Part shown: positions 1 through 6,547 of the stretch, one piece after another
How positions within the stretch are numbered: position 1 is the first letter of the stretch
Layout of the letters: each line of letters begins with the position of its first letter
Origin: Bacteroidales bacterium
GTDB lineage: Bacteria > Bacteroidota > Bacteroidia > Bacteroidales > UBA932
Reading direction: 5' to 3'
DNA: 8,075 bases
Assembly: GCA_017383945.1 (NCBI GenBank)
Contig: JAFNUQ010000171.1
Span: 1-8,075, forward strand
Translations under genes and position numbers: made by a program
Notes under the pieces: generated by a model
What the model was told of the DNA's origin: nothing
What the model saw: only the letters and a program-made list of their open reading frames with translations
Databases searched by the model: none

Positions 1-2480
1 AGATGGGTAAGAAGTTTGGTGACGCAAAGGATCCACTTCTTGTGAGCTGCCGTTCTGGCGCTAGAAGCTCAATGCCAGGTATGATGGATACAATCCTTAA
101 CATCGGTCTTTGTTCTGAGACTATCCCTGGTATGATTGAAAAGACAGGAAATCCTCGTTTTGTATATGACTCATATCGTCGTCTCATCATGATGTATTCA
201 GACGTTGTGATGGAGAAGGCAGAGGGTATCGAGCCAGCTGATGGTCAGGGTATCCGTCAGCAGCTTGACCGCATGATGACTGAGTTCAAGGAGTCTAAGG
301 GCTATGTAGCTGATACAGATATCACTGCAGATGAGCTCAAGATGCTTTGCGACCAGTTCAAGGCAAAGGTAAAGGAAGTTCTCGGAGTTGATTTCCCTGA
401 TACAGCTCAGGCTCAGCTTTGGGGTTCAATCGGTGGCGTGTTCAAGTCTTGGAACGGCAAGCGCGCTATCGCATATCGTCGCATTGAGAAAATTCCAGAT
501 GATTGGGGTACAGCAGTAAACGTTCAGTCAATGGTATTTGGTAATATGGGTAACACTTCAGCTACAGGTGTGGCTTTCTCTCGTAACCCAGCCAACGGTG
601 ACAACAAGTTCTATGGTGAGTGGCTCATCAATGCTCAGGGTGAGGACGTAGTTGCAGGTATCCGCACTCCAAACCCACTCAACGAGGCTACTAAGAACCA
701 GCACAACAAGCACCTTGAGTCTCTCGAGACTGCAATGCCAGAGGTATATGCAGAGCTTGATGGTATCCGCACTAAGCTTGAGGCTCATTTCAACGATATG
801 CAGGATATCGAGTTCACTATCCAGGAGGGTAAGCTTTGGATGCTTCAGTGCCGCACAGGTAAGCGCACAGGTGTTGCAGCGCTCCAGATGGCTATGGATA
901 TGCTCCAGGAGGGTATGATCGATGAGAAGACAGCAGTGATGAGAGTTTCTCCTTCACAGCTTGACGAGATCCTTCACCCAGTGCTCGACGCTGCATCTGA
1001 GAAGGAAGCTAAGGCTGTTGCTCAGGGTCTCCCTGCTTCTCCAGGTGGTGCTGTGGGTATGCTCGTATTTGACTCAGAGGCTGCAATGGCAGCTGCTGCT
1101 GAGGGCAAGAAGACTATCCTCGTGCGTGAAGAGACTTCTCCAGAGGACATCCAGGGTATGCGTGCATCTTCAGGTATCCTCACTCAGAGAGGTGGTATGA
1201 CTTCACACGCTGCTCTCGTGGCTCGTGGTTGGGGTAAGTGCTGTATCGTAGGTTGCGAGGCTATGAAGATTAACCTCGAGGCTAAGACAGTTACATTTGC
1301 AGGCAGCAACAAGGTATACAAAGAGGGTGATTGGTTCTCTCTCAATGGTACTAAGGGTGTTGTTTATGCATCTAAGATTGAGACTATGGACGCAAGCGAG
1401 AACCCAGTGTTCATCAGCTTCATGTCTATCGTAGATAAATATCGTCGTCTTGGTATCCGCACCAATGCTGATACTCCAGAGGATGCAGCTAAGGCTCTTC
1501 AGTTTGGCGCAGAGGGTATCGGCCTCTTCCGTATCGAGCACATGTTCTACGGCAAGAATGCAGAGACTCCACTTGCTAAGCTTCGCAAGATGATCCTCAG
1601 CAACACTGACGAGGAGCGCAAAGCCGCTCTCGCAGAGCTCGAGCCATTTATTAAGGCTTCAGTTAAGAGCACTCTCAAGATTATGGATGGCAAGCCAGTT
1701 GTATTCCGTCTTCTTGACCCACCTCTTCACGAGTTTGTTCCTAAGACAATCGAGAAGGAGCAGGAGCTTGCAACTGAGCTTGGTATCAGCGTAGAGGAGG
1801 TTGTTAAGAGAGGTGAGAGCCTCCACGAGGTTAACCCTATGATGGGTCTCCGTGGTGTGCGTCTCCACGTGATTTACCCACTCATCGCTGAGACTCAGTA
1901 CAGAGCAATCTTTACAGCTGTTGCTGAACTCCAGAAGGATGGTTTCAACCCTCAGCCAGAGATTATGATCCCTGTAACTGTATCAGCTCGCGAGCTTAGC
2001 TTCCAGAAGGCTATCTGCGATCGCATCAAGGCAGAGGTTGAGGCTCACACTGAGCAGCAGATCAACTACCACTTCGGTACTATGATCGAGATCCCTCGTG
2101 CAGCCCTCACAGGTGAGAGAATGGCTCGCACAGCAGAGTTCTTCTCATTTGGTACCAACGACCTTACTCAGATGACTCTCGGCTTCTCTCGTGATGACGT
2201 GGGTACATTTATGGGTAACTACCTCGGACACAAGATCCTCGATGCTGATCCATTCCAGACTATTGATACCAAGGGTGTTGGTAAGCTTGTAGAGTGGGGT
2301 ATCCAGTCAGGTAGAGCTCGCAGAGCAGACCTCAAGTGCGGTGTCTGCGGTGAGCACGGTGGAGATCCAGATTCAGTTAAGTTCTTCAACAAGATCGGTA
2401 TTGACTACGTGAGCTGCTCACCATTCCGTGTGCCAATCGCACGCCTCGCAGCAGCACAGGCAGCTATCGAGCAGAACTAA
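1..2480 (+). CDS. ppdK: Pyruvate, phosphate dikinase, 5' end cut by window edge
   Basis: Cytoplasmic enzyme interconverting pyruvate + ATP + Pi and PEP + AMP + PPi; in anaerobic Bacteroidetes it can work in either the glycolytic or the gluconeogenic direction. 825 residues are visible from the ATG at position 3, but that Met is internal: the conserved RSGAR motif (visible residues 17-21) normally lies about 75-80 residues into the protein, so the true start is off the left edge and the full protein is probably about 900 aa. Domains in order: ATP-grasp nucleotide-binding domain (to about 290, with E270, Q282 and R284 matching Glu323/Gln335/Arg337 of the Clostridium symbiosum enzyme); phosphohistidine swivel domain with GGMTSHAA, catalytic His402 (codon 1206-1208); PEP/pyruvate TIM barrel with GLFRIEHMF (Arg510), SFGTNDLTQ (715-723) and the catalytic Cys782 in CGEHGGDP (codon 2346-2348). 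All catalytic residues checked are present. Leu codons are almost only CTT/CTC, consistent with high expression. It ends 82 bp before the PL11 gene, with a terminator between. Confidence 0.97.
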   Translation, partial: MGKKFGDAKDPLLVSCRSGARSSMPGMMDTILNIGLCSETIPGMIEKTGNPRFVYDSYRRLIMMYSDVVMEKAEGIEPADGQGIRQQLDRMMTEFKESKGYVADTDITADELKMLCDQFKAKVKEVLGVDFPDTAQAQLWGSIGGVFKSWNGKRAIAYRRIEKIPDDWGTAVNVQSMVFGNMGNTSATGVAFSRNPANGDNKFYGEWLINAQGEDVVAGIRTPNPLNEATKNQHNKHLESLETAMPEVYAELDGIRTKLEAHFNDMQDIEFTIQEGKLWMLQCRTGKRTGVAALQMAMDMLQEGMIDEKTAVMRVSPSQLDEILHPVLDAASEKEAKAVAQGLPASPGGAVGMLVFDSEAAMAAAAEGKKTILVREETSPEDIQGMRASSGILTQRGGMTSHAALVARGWGKCCIVGCEAMKINLEAKTVTFAGSNKVYKEGDWFSLNGTKGVVYASKIETMDASENPVFISFMSIVDKYRRLGIRTNADTPEDAAKALQFGAEGIGLFRIEHMFYGKNAETPLAKLRKMILSNTDEERKAALAELEPFIKASVKSTLKIMDGKPVVFRLLDPPLHEFVPKTIEKEQELATELGISVEEVVKRGESLHEVNPMMGLRGVRLHVIYPLIAETQYRAIFTAVAELQKDGFNPQPEIMIPVTVSARELSFQKAICDRIKAEVEAHTEQQINYHFGTMIEIPRAALTGERMARTAEFFSFGTNDLTQMTLGFSRDDVGTFMGNYLGHKILDADPFQTIDTKGVGKLVEWGIQSGRARRADLKCGVCGEHGGDPDSVKFFNKIGIDYVSCSPFRVPIARLAAAQAAIEQN

Positions 2481-2500
2481 TCTATAAGATTAATTGATAT

Positions 2501-2539
2501 AAACTCCGAAAGTCTGATGAAGACCTTCGGAGTTTTTTT
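2501..2539 (+). terminator. Intrinsic terminator of ppdK
   Basis: A perfect 10-bp stem, AAACTCCGAA (2501-2510) with TTCGGAGTTT (2526-2535), continues past one A/C mismatch into an inner stem GTCT (2512-2515)/AGAC (2521-2524) with loop GATGA. A run of seven T (2533-2539) follows. It lies 20 bp after the ppdK stop, so ppdK ends its own transcript here. Confidence 0.93.
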
Positions 2540-2546
2540 ATCTTTG
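2539..2546 (+). promoter_or_regulatory. Bacteroidetes -7 box for the PL11 lyase gene
   Basis: TATCTTTG matches the Bacteroidetes primary-sigma -7 consensus TAnnTTTG exactly and lies 16 bp before the ATG at 2563. The expected transcript start is about 2550, leaving a leader of roughly 13 nt. No good -33 TTTG is visible; that position is inside the ppdK terminator hairpin. The box begins with the last T of the terminator T-run. Confidence 0.6.
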
Positions 2547-2562
2547 TACAAACGCTGAAACG

Positions 2563-4449
2563 ATGAAAAAAATCCTAACCATTACCATTATGCTGCTTTT
2601 GGGTCTGATGACCTTTGCGCAGCCACACAATATCGAGAAGCTCAATCGTGGGCTTGTCGGTATTCCTACAGATCAAGGATTCTATTTAAGTTGGAGGATG
2701 CTTCCAGAGGATAAATCGGATATCAAATTTGATGTCTATCGCTCGGAAGAAGGGTCTAAACCGGTGAAACTCAATAAGAAAGCCATAGTGAAGACGTCTG
2801 ATTTTGTGGATGAGTCTGCAGACTTGTCAAAGGCAAATGTATGGATACTTCGCTCGGCAGGCAAGGAACTTGCCCGATGGAGTAGGGAAGCCTCACAACA
2901 AGAGCACAATTACCTGACCATACCTCTTCAGAAGCCTGCCTCGCGAGTGACCTATGGTGGCACGGACACCTACCACTATTCGCCAAATGATGCTACGGTG
3001 GCCGATCTTGACGGCGACGGTGAATATGAAATCGTACTCAAGTGGGAGGTTTCCAACCGCAAGTTGCCTCCGCAGCGCGGATATGCTGGAAACACGCTCA
3101 TCGATGCATACAAGATGGACGGCACGCTGATGTGGCGCATTGATCTTGGTCACAATATCCGCTCAGGTCCTCCTACTACACAGTTTCTTGTGATGGATTA
3201 TGATGGTGATGGTTGTGCAGAGTTGTGTTGCAAGACGGGCGATGGCACTATTGACGGTACTGGTGCTGTTCTTGGCGATGCAAATGCGGACCATCGCATC
3301 CCGGATCGTGATGATGCTGCCTTTGGTAGAGTGCTTCTGGGTCCTGAATATGTGACTGTTTTTGATGGAAAGACGGGACGAGCCCTCGCAAGCGCTGAAT
3401 ACATACCTACTCGTTATCCGCTTGATGGATGGGGCGGTATTGGCGGTAATGGAGGAAATGATAACAACGGTTCCCGCTCAGAGAGATATACAGCTGGTAT
3501 AGCCTGTTTTGACGGCAAGACGGCTTCACCTTTCTTTGTGAGGGGTTGGTATGGAAGGACAGTTGTGGCTGCGTGGACATTTGACGGTAAGGCTCTTAAA
3601 TCCCTGTGGACATTTGATAGCAGCGATCCGCAGTGGGAGGGATACTCCGGAATGGGCAACCATAGCGTGACCGTGGGTGATTTTGATGGTGACGGCTTTG
3701 ATGAGGTATGTGTGGGTGCAATGGTTGTGGACCACGATGGCAAAGGCTTGAGTACCAGTGGACTCCGTCACGGTGATGCCCTTCACGCAGGAGATTTTGT
3801 GCCTGATCGTCCAGGAATGGAGATTTTTGGTGTGCACGAGAATGAAGGCTACACTGTACAGTTTGGCACACCTGGGATGGCTGCATATGATCCTGTCACA
3901 GGAGAGGTTCTGTGGGGACTCGCTCCTGGAGTGGATATTGGTCGTGGCGTGGCTGCCGATATTGATCCTCGTTATGAAGGAGCAGAATGCTGGACTGCTG
4001 CCTATGGACCGAAGACGCCATGGGGAGGCCTTCGCAGGATGGATAATGGCGAGAAGATATGTGATGCTGTTCCTTCTTCAACAAACTTTGTCATCTATTG
4101 GGATGCTGACCCTTATTCGGAACTGCTTGACCGCACGGCTGTCAGCAAATGGGACTGGACTACTGATTCCAGCAAAGTGCTCATGCAGGCCGAGGGTGTC
4201 GTTGCTAACAACGGTTCAAAGTCCAATCCTTGTGTGTCAGCTGACATATTCGGAGATTGGAGAGAGGAGATTATCTGGGCGACCCAGGATGGCACAGAAC
4301 TTCGTGTATATATGACAGATATTCCGGCTGTCAGCCGAATGACTACGCTGATGGCAGATAGAATGTATCGTCTTGCAATCGCTTGGCAGAATGTAGCATA
4401 TAATCAGCCGCCACACCCTAGTTTTATTGTGGCGGAGAAACTGCGCTAA
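2563..4449 (+). CDS. Secreted rhamnogalacturonan lyase, polysaccharide lyase family 11
   Basis: Predicted to cleave the rhamnogalacturonan I backbone of pectin by beta-elimination at Rha-GalA bonds, as known for the PL11 enzymes YesW/YesX of Bacillus subtilis; whether it is endo or exo cannot be read from the sequence. 628 aa, the usual PL11 length. A signal peptide (MKK, hydrophobic core 4-18) has a likely signal peptidase I site after Ala19 (TFA/Q). No lipobox Cys is present, so the product is probably periplasmic or exported. Residues about 28-115 form a fibronectin-III-like beta domain; the rest is the beta-propeller, with Asp-rich calcium-type loops DLDGDGEYE (148-156), DYDGDGCAE (212-220), DFDGDGFDE (373-381) and a related DIFGDWREE (561-569). 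ATG 2563 is chosen because it begins directly with the signal peptide. The gene stands alone: no SusC/SusD pair, regulator or other pectinase is in the window. Its Leu codons (CTT, CTG, TTG, TTA) are less biased than in ppdK or glyA, suggesting lower or inducible expression. Its stop overlaps the stop of the convergent methyltransferase gene. Confidence 0.92.
   Translation: MKKILTITIMLLLGLMTFAQPHNIEKLNRGLVGIPTDQGFYLSWRMLPEDKSDIKFDVYRSEEGSKPVKLNKKAIVKTSDFVDESADLSKANVWILRSAGKELARWSREASQQEHNYLTIPLQKPASRVTYGGTDTYHYSPNDATVADLDGDGEYEIVLKWEVSNRKLPPQRGYAGNTLIDAYKMDGTLMWRIDLGHNIRSGPPTTQFLVMDYDGDGCAELCCKTGDGTIDGTGAVLGDANADHRIPDRDDAAFGRVLLGPEYVTVFDGKTGRALASAEYIPTRYPLDGWGGIGGNGGNDNNGSRSERYTAGIACFDGKTASPFFVRGWYGRTVVAAWTFDGKALKSLWTFDSSDPQWEGYSGMGNHSVTVGDFDGDGFDEVCVGAMVVDHDGKGLSTSGLRHGDALHAGDFVPDRPGMEIFGVHENEGYTVQFGTPGMAAYDPVTGEVLWGLAPGVDIGRGVAADIDPRYEGAECWTAAYGPKTPWGGLRRMDNGEKICDAVPSSTNFVIYWDADPYSELLDRTAVSKWDWTTDSSKVLMQAEGVVANNGSKSNPCVSADIFGDWREEIIWATQDGTELRVYMTDIPAVSRMTTLMADRMYRLAIAWQNVAYNQPPHPSFIVAEKLR
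4408..4435 (-). terminator. Possible terminator hairpin for the methyltransferase transcript, inside the PL11 gene
   Basis: Perfect 8-bp GC-rich inverted repeat, CCGCCACA (4408-4415) with TGTGGCGG (4428-4435), 12-nt loop, in the last codons of the PL11 gene. It lies 11 bp beyond the minus-strand methyltransferase stop, where a terminator would be expected. On the minus strand it is followed by CTGATTATATG, not a proper T-run, so termination would be weak or the hairpin may act only as a 3'-end stabiliser. Confidence 0.35.
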
Positions 4450-4970
4450 GGCCTGAAGTGCCAGAGAATTATACCGACACTCACTGACACGTTCAGTGAG
4501 TGTTTTGTGCCATATTGAGGAATCTCGATGGCTGTGTCGGATGCATCTACCACCTCCTGCTGCACGCCATTGACTTCGTTGCCAAATATTAAAGCATACT
4601 TTTTACCGTCTTCCTTCTTGAAGTCCTGAAGCTGCACCGCCTTCTCTGTCTGTTCTATGCTTACAACGGTGTAGCCTTCCTCCTTGAGCTTCTGCACCAG
4701 AGCTACTGTGTCCTGATAGTGCTCCCATGGCACACTTAGCTCAGCTCCTAAAGCTGATTTGTGTATTTCTGCCGATGGCGGTACCGCGCAGATTCCGCAG
4801 AGGTAAACCTTGTCTACTTTAAACGCATCGCTGCTTCGGAAAGCGCTTCCAATATTGTGAGCGCTACGGATATTATCAAGCACCAAAACAACTCCAGATT
4901 CTGGTAAATTGCCGTAATCTGATGCTTTTACTCTTCCAAGTTCAATATTTAAAAGTTTTCTGTCTCTCAT
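4446..4970 (-). CDS. TrmH/SpoU-family (SPOUT) RNA 2'-O-methyltransferase
   Basis: Predicted to transfer a methyl group from S-adenosylmethionine to a ribose 2'-OH in tRNA or rRNA; the target nucleotide cannot be told from sequence. The 174-aa protein is almost only the knotted SPOUT catalytic domain, with no separate L30e-like N-terminal domain. All three family motifs are visible: motif 1, DNIRSAHNIGSAFRSSDAF (32-50), with the conserved Asn39 and Arg45; motif 2, IFGNEVNG (128-135); motif 3, IEIPQYGTKHSLNVSVSVG (148-166), forming the cofactor-binding knot. The start is the ATG at 4970 (MRDRK). An in-frame TTG at 4979 would add three residues but falls inside the likely -7 box, so it is rejected. 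The gene converges on the PL11 lyase with a 4-bp stop overlap (TAG on minus 4448-4446, TAA on plus 4447-4449) and is divergent from glyA. The motif 3 codons also form a hairpin that looks like the PL11 terminator. Confidence 0.93.
   Translation of the reverse strand: MRDRKLLNIELGRVKASDYGNLPESGVVLVLDNIRSAHNIGSAFRSSDAFKVDKVYLCGICAVPPSAEIHKSALGAELSVPWEHYQDTVALVQKLKEEGYTVVSIEQTEKAVQLQDFKKEDGKKYALIFGNEVNGVQQEVVDASDTAIEIPQYGTKHSLNVSVSVGIILWHFRP
4477..4506 (+). terminator. Terminator for the PL11 transcript, inside the methyltransferase gene
   Basis: Perfect 11-bp inverted repeat, ACACTCACTGA (4477-4487) with TCAGTGAGTGT (4493-4503), loop CACGT, followed on the plus strand by TTTT (4503-4506). It starts 27 bp after the PL11 stop, the right place and direction for an intrinsic terminator. 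On the minus strand the hairpin is followed by CGGTATAAT with no T-run, so it should not stop the methyltransferase transcript. The same bases encode methyltransferase residues 156-165, including SLNVS of motif 3. Confidence 0.7.
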
Positions 4971-4976
4971 TAGGAG

Positions 4977-4984
4977 CAAAGGTA
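4977..4984 (-). promoter_or_regulatory. Bacteroidetes -7 box for the methyltransferase gene
   Basis: The minus strand reads TACCTTTG from 4984 to 4977, an exact match to TAnnTTTG. The last G is only 6 bp before the ATG at 4970, so transcription should begin about 0-4 nt before the start codon, giving a leaderless or nearly leaderless mRNA. No clear -33 box is seen. Confidence 0.5.
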
Positions 4985-4996
4985 GTGAAAAAGTGC

Positions 4997-5004
4997 TATA
5001 TTTG
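4997..5004 (+). promoter_or_regulatory. Bacteroidetes -7 box for glyA
   Basis: TATATTTG matches TAnnTTTG exactly and ends 22 bp before the glyA ATG; the expected start is about 5008 with a leader of about 19 nt. A -33 TTTG is not evident; that position falls at the start of the divergent methyltransferase gene. The two opposed -7 boxes are separated by 12 bp. Confidence 0.6.
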
Positions 5005-5026
5005 TGTTTCTTGAAATTTTCGTTTT

Positions 5027-6379
5027 ATGAAACAGGATATACAGATTGCAGATCTAATCAGAAAGGAAAGAGAGCGTCAGGAGTCAGGTCTTGAGCTGAT
5101 TGCTTCAGAGAACTATGTAACCGATGAGGTGCTCTCGGCGATGGGTTCTATTTGTACCAATAAATATGCTGAAGGTTATCCCGGCAAGCGTTATTATGGT
5201 GGTTGCGAAGTGGTAGACCAGATTGAGCAGCTCGCTATCGATCGTCTCAAGGCTCTTTATGATGCAGAGTGGGCCAATGTACAGCCACATTCTGGAGCAC
5301 AGGCCAATATGGCAGTGACTATGGCTATCCTTGATCCGGGCGATTGCTTTATGGGTCTGGACCTTAGCCAGGGCGGACACCTCACTCACGGATCTCCGGT
5401 CAATGCATCTGGTATCCTTTATAAGGCTGTTGCTTATGGTCTCAATCCTGAGACTGGTCGTGTTGATTATGACGAGATGGAGGCAAAGGCTCTTGAGCAC
5501 AAGCCGAAGCTCATCATCGGTGGTGCGTCAGCATATTCTCGCGAGTGGGATTACGAGCGTATGCGTGCGATTGCTGACAAGGTAGGTGCTATCCTCTGGA
5601 TTGATATGGCACATACTGCAGGTCTCATCGCAGCCGGTCTGCTCAAGAACCCTGTTAAGTATGCTCATATCGTGACATCGACAACTCACAAGACTCTTCG
5701 TGGTCCTCGCGGTGGTATCATCCTCATCGGTAAGGACTTTGACGATCCTAAGGGAAGAACCACTCCTAAGGGTGTCGTGAAGAAGATGAGTCAGGTGCTT
5801 GATTCTGCTGTGTTCCCAGGTACTCAGGGTGGTCCGCTTGAGCACGTGATTGCTGCAAAAGCTGTTGCATTCTTTGAGGCAGGTCAGCCTGAATATGTAG
5901 CCTACCAGAAGCAGGTTGTTGCCAACGCCAGCACTATGGCTGAGGAATTTGTTCGCAGAGGCTATAAGATTGTCAGCGATGGTACAGACAACCACCTTAT
6001 GCTTGTAGACCTCAGAGGCAAATTTGAAGCTCTCAATGGCCGCGTTGCTGAGACTGAGCTTGGCAAGGCAGACATTACTGTCAATAAGAATATGGTGCCG
6101 TTTGACACACGCTCAGCGTTTCAGACTTCAGGTATCAGAGTAGGTACTCCTGCAATCACATCAAGAGGTTTTGTGGAGAAGGATATGCTTGATATCGTTG
6201 CTCTCATCGACGATGTGCTGACATCTTGCAATACTCACATTGAGGCCCTCAGCTTGAAGAAGGCCGACACTCCTACTCCTGAGCAGGTAGCTTCACTTGA
6301 GGCTCATGCAAAGGTACTTGAGAGTGTGCGTCGCAAAGTAAACCAGATGACTGCTGGTGTGCCGCTTAATAAGTATTAG
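5027..6379 (+). CDS. glyA: Serine hydroxymethyltransferase
   Basis: Cytoplasmic PLP enzyme converting serine + tetrahydrofolate to glycine + 5,10-methylenetetrahydrofolate, the main source of one-carbon units for purine, thymidylate and methionine synthesis. 450 aa, fold-type I aminotransferase superfamily. Visible motifs: [14 protein letters not shown] near the N-terminus, [27 protein letters not shown] (the Asp that contacts the PLP pyridine nitrogen), the PLP-binding Lys222 in [13 protein letters not shown] (codon 5690-5692), and SGIRVGTPA with the Arg that binds the substrate carboxylate. It is about 30 residues longer than the 417-aa E. coli enzyme, from an insertion just after the PLP lysine (about residues 233-256, [14 protein letters not shown]) of a kind seen in Bacteroidetes, and a longer C-terminal tail. 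ATG 5027 is chosen because [18 protein letters not shown] fits the family N-terminus and the -7 box is just upstream. There is no Shine-Dalgarno. It forms its own transcription unit with a terminator after it. Confidence 0.97.
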   Translation: MKQDIQIADLIRKERERQESGLELIASENYVTDEVLSAMGSICTNKYAEGYPGKRYYGGCEVVDQIEQLAIDRLKALYDAEWANVQPHSGAQANMAVTMAILDPGDCFMGLDLSQGGHLTHGSPVNASGILYKAVAYGLNPETGRVDYDEMEAKALEHKPKLIIGGASAYSREWDYERMRAIADKVGAILWIDMAHTAGLIAAGLLKNPVKYAHIVTSTTHKTLRGPRGGIILIGKDFDDPKGRTTPKGVVKKMSQVLDSAVFPGTQGGPLEHVIAAKAVAFFEAGQPEYVAYQKQVVANASTMAEEFVRRGYKIVSDGTDNHLMLVDLRGKFEALNGRVAETELGKADITVNKNMVPFDTRSAFQTSGIRVGTPAITSRGFVEKDMLDIVALIDDVLTSCNTHIEALSLKKADTPTPEQVASLEAHAKVLESVRRKVNQMTAGVPLNKY

Positions 6380-6410
6380 TCTATTTTAGATAATCGGATA
6401 CTGATGATAG

Positions 6411-6448
6411 AGCCGGTGAATGCGAAAGAATCGCGTTCACCGGTTTTT
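6411..6448 (+). terminator. Intrinsic terminator of glyA
   Basis: A long hairpin: 6411-6425 pairs with 6431-6445 over 15 positions (core CCGGTGAA 6413-6420 with TTCACCGG 6436-6443, then GCG/CGC), with two G-U pairs and a 5-nt loop AAGAA. Five T (6444-6448) follow. It is 31 bp after the glyA stop and isolates glyA from groES. Confidence 0.94.
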
Positions 6449-6456
6449 CAAAATAT

Positions 6457-6469
6457 TGACATTTTGTCA
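6457..6469. promoter_or_regulatory. Palindrome TGACA-TTT-TGTCA next to the groES promoter
   Basis: Perfect 5-bp half-sites around a 3-bp spacer, ending directly before the -24 element. The symmetry suggests a dimeric regulator site, either an activator bound unusually close to the promoter or a heat-shock repressor. The regulator is unknown. Confidence 0.5.
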
Positions 6470-6485
6470 TTGGCACGGACATTGC
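6470..6485 (+). promoter_or_regulatory. Sigma-54-type (-24/-12) promoter of groESL
   Basis: TTGGCACGGACATTGC matches the sigma-54 consensus YTGGCACGNNNNTTGCW at every defined base except the last (C at 6486 instead of A/T). The invariant GG (6472-6473) and GC (6484-6485) are 12 bp apart as required. The predicted start is near 6497, giving a leader of about 50 nt before groES. No TAnnTTTG box was found between 6449 and 6547. Assigning RpoN is inference from this motif alone. Confidence 0.7.
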
Positions 6486-6493
6486 CCATTAAT

Positions 6494-6502
6494 TGACTGT
6501 CA
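6494..6502. promoter_or_regulatory. Second palindrome TGAC-T-GTCA at the predicted groES transcript start
   Basis: Perfect 4-bp half-sites around a central T, with the same TGAC/GTCA half-site as the palindrome at 6457-6469, centred 35 bp downstream of it and over the predicted +1. It could be a second operator half of a repressor-looping or blocking arrangement, or chance given its short length. Confidence 0.3.
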
Positions 6503-6547
6503 CCGGGGAAGCCGGCTAATATGAATAATTAAATAAACAATAAAATT

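Noticed and set aside
3..5. ATG at position 3 as the start of ppdK
   Set aside because: It is an internal Met: the conserved RSGAR motif follows only 14 residues later, whereas the family has about 75-80 residues before it. The gene continues off the left edge.
3414..3886. Overlapping minus-strand open frames within the PL11 gene
   Set aside because: They are antisense shadows of a well-supported coding region, with no recognisable protein motif and no start or promoter context. The same applies to open frames antisense to ppdK, glyA and groEL.
4971..4979. TTG start at 4979 for the methyltransferase, adding three residues
   Set aside because: The TTG lies inside the TACCTTTG promoter box, so it would not be transcribed; the ATG at 4970 gives a normal family N-terminus.
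6503..6516. CCGG-GGAAG-CCGG hairpin in the groES leader
   Set aside because: Only four pairs, made of a self-complementary CCGG repeated; too weak to call as a structured leader or riboswitch.
6449..6547. CIRCE (HrcA) operator before groES
   Set aside because: The TTAGCACTC-N9-GAGTGCTAA pattern is not present; the palindromes here have TGAC/GTCA half-sites instead.
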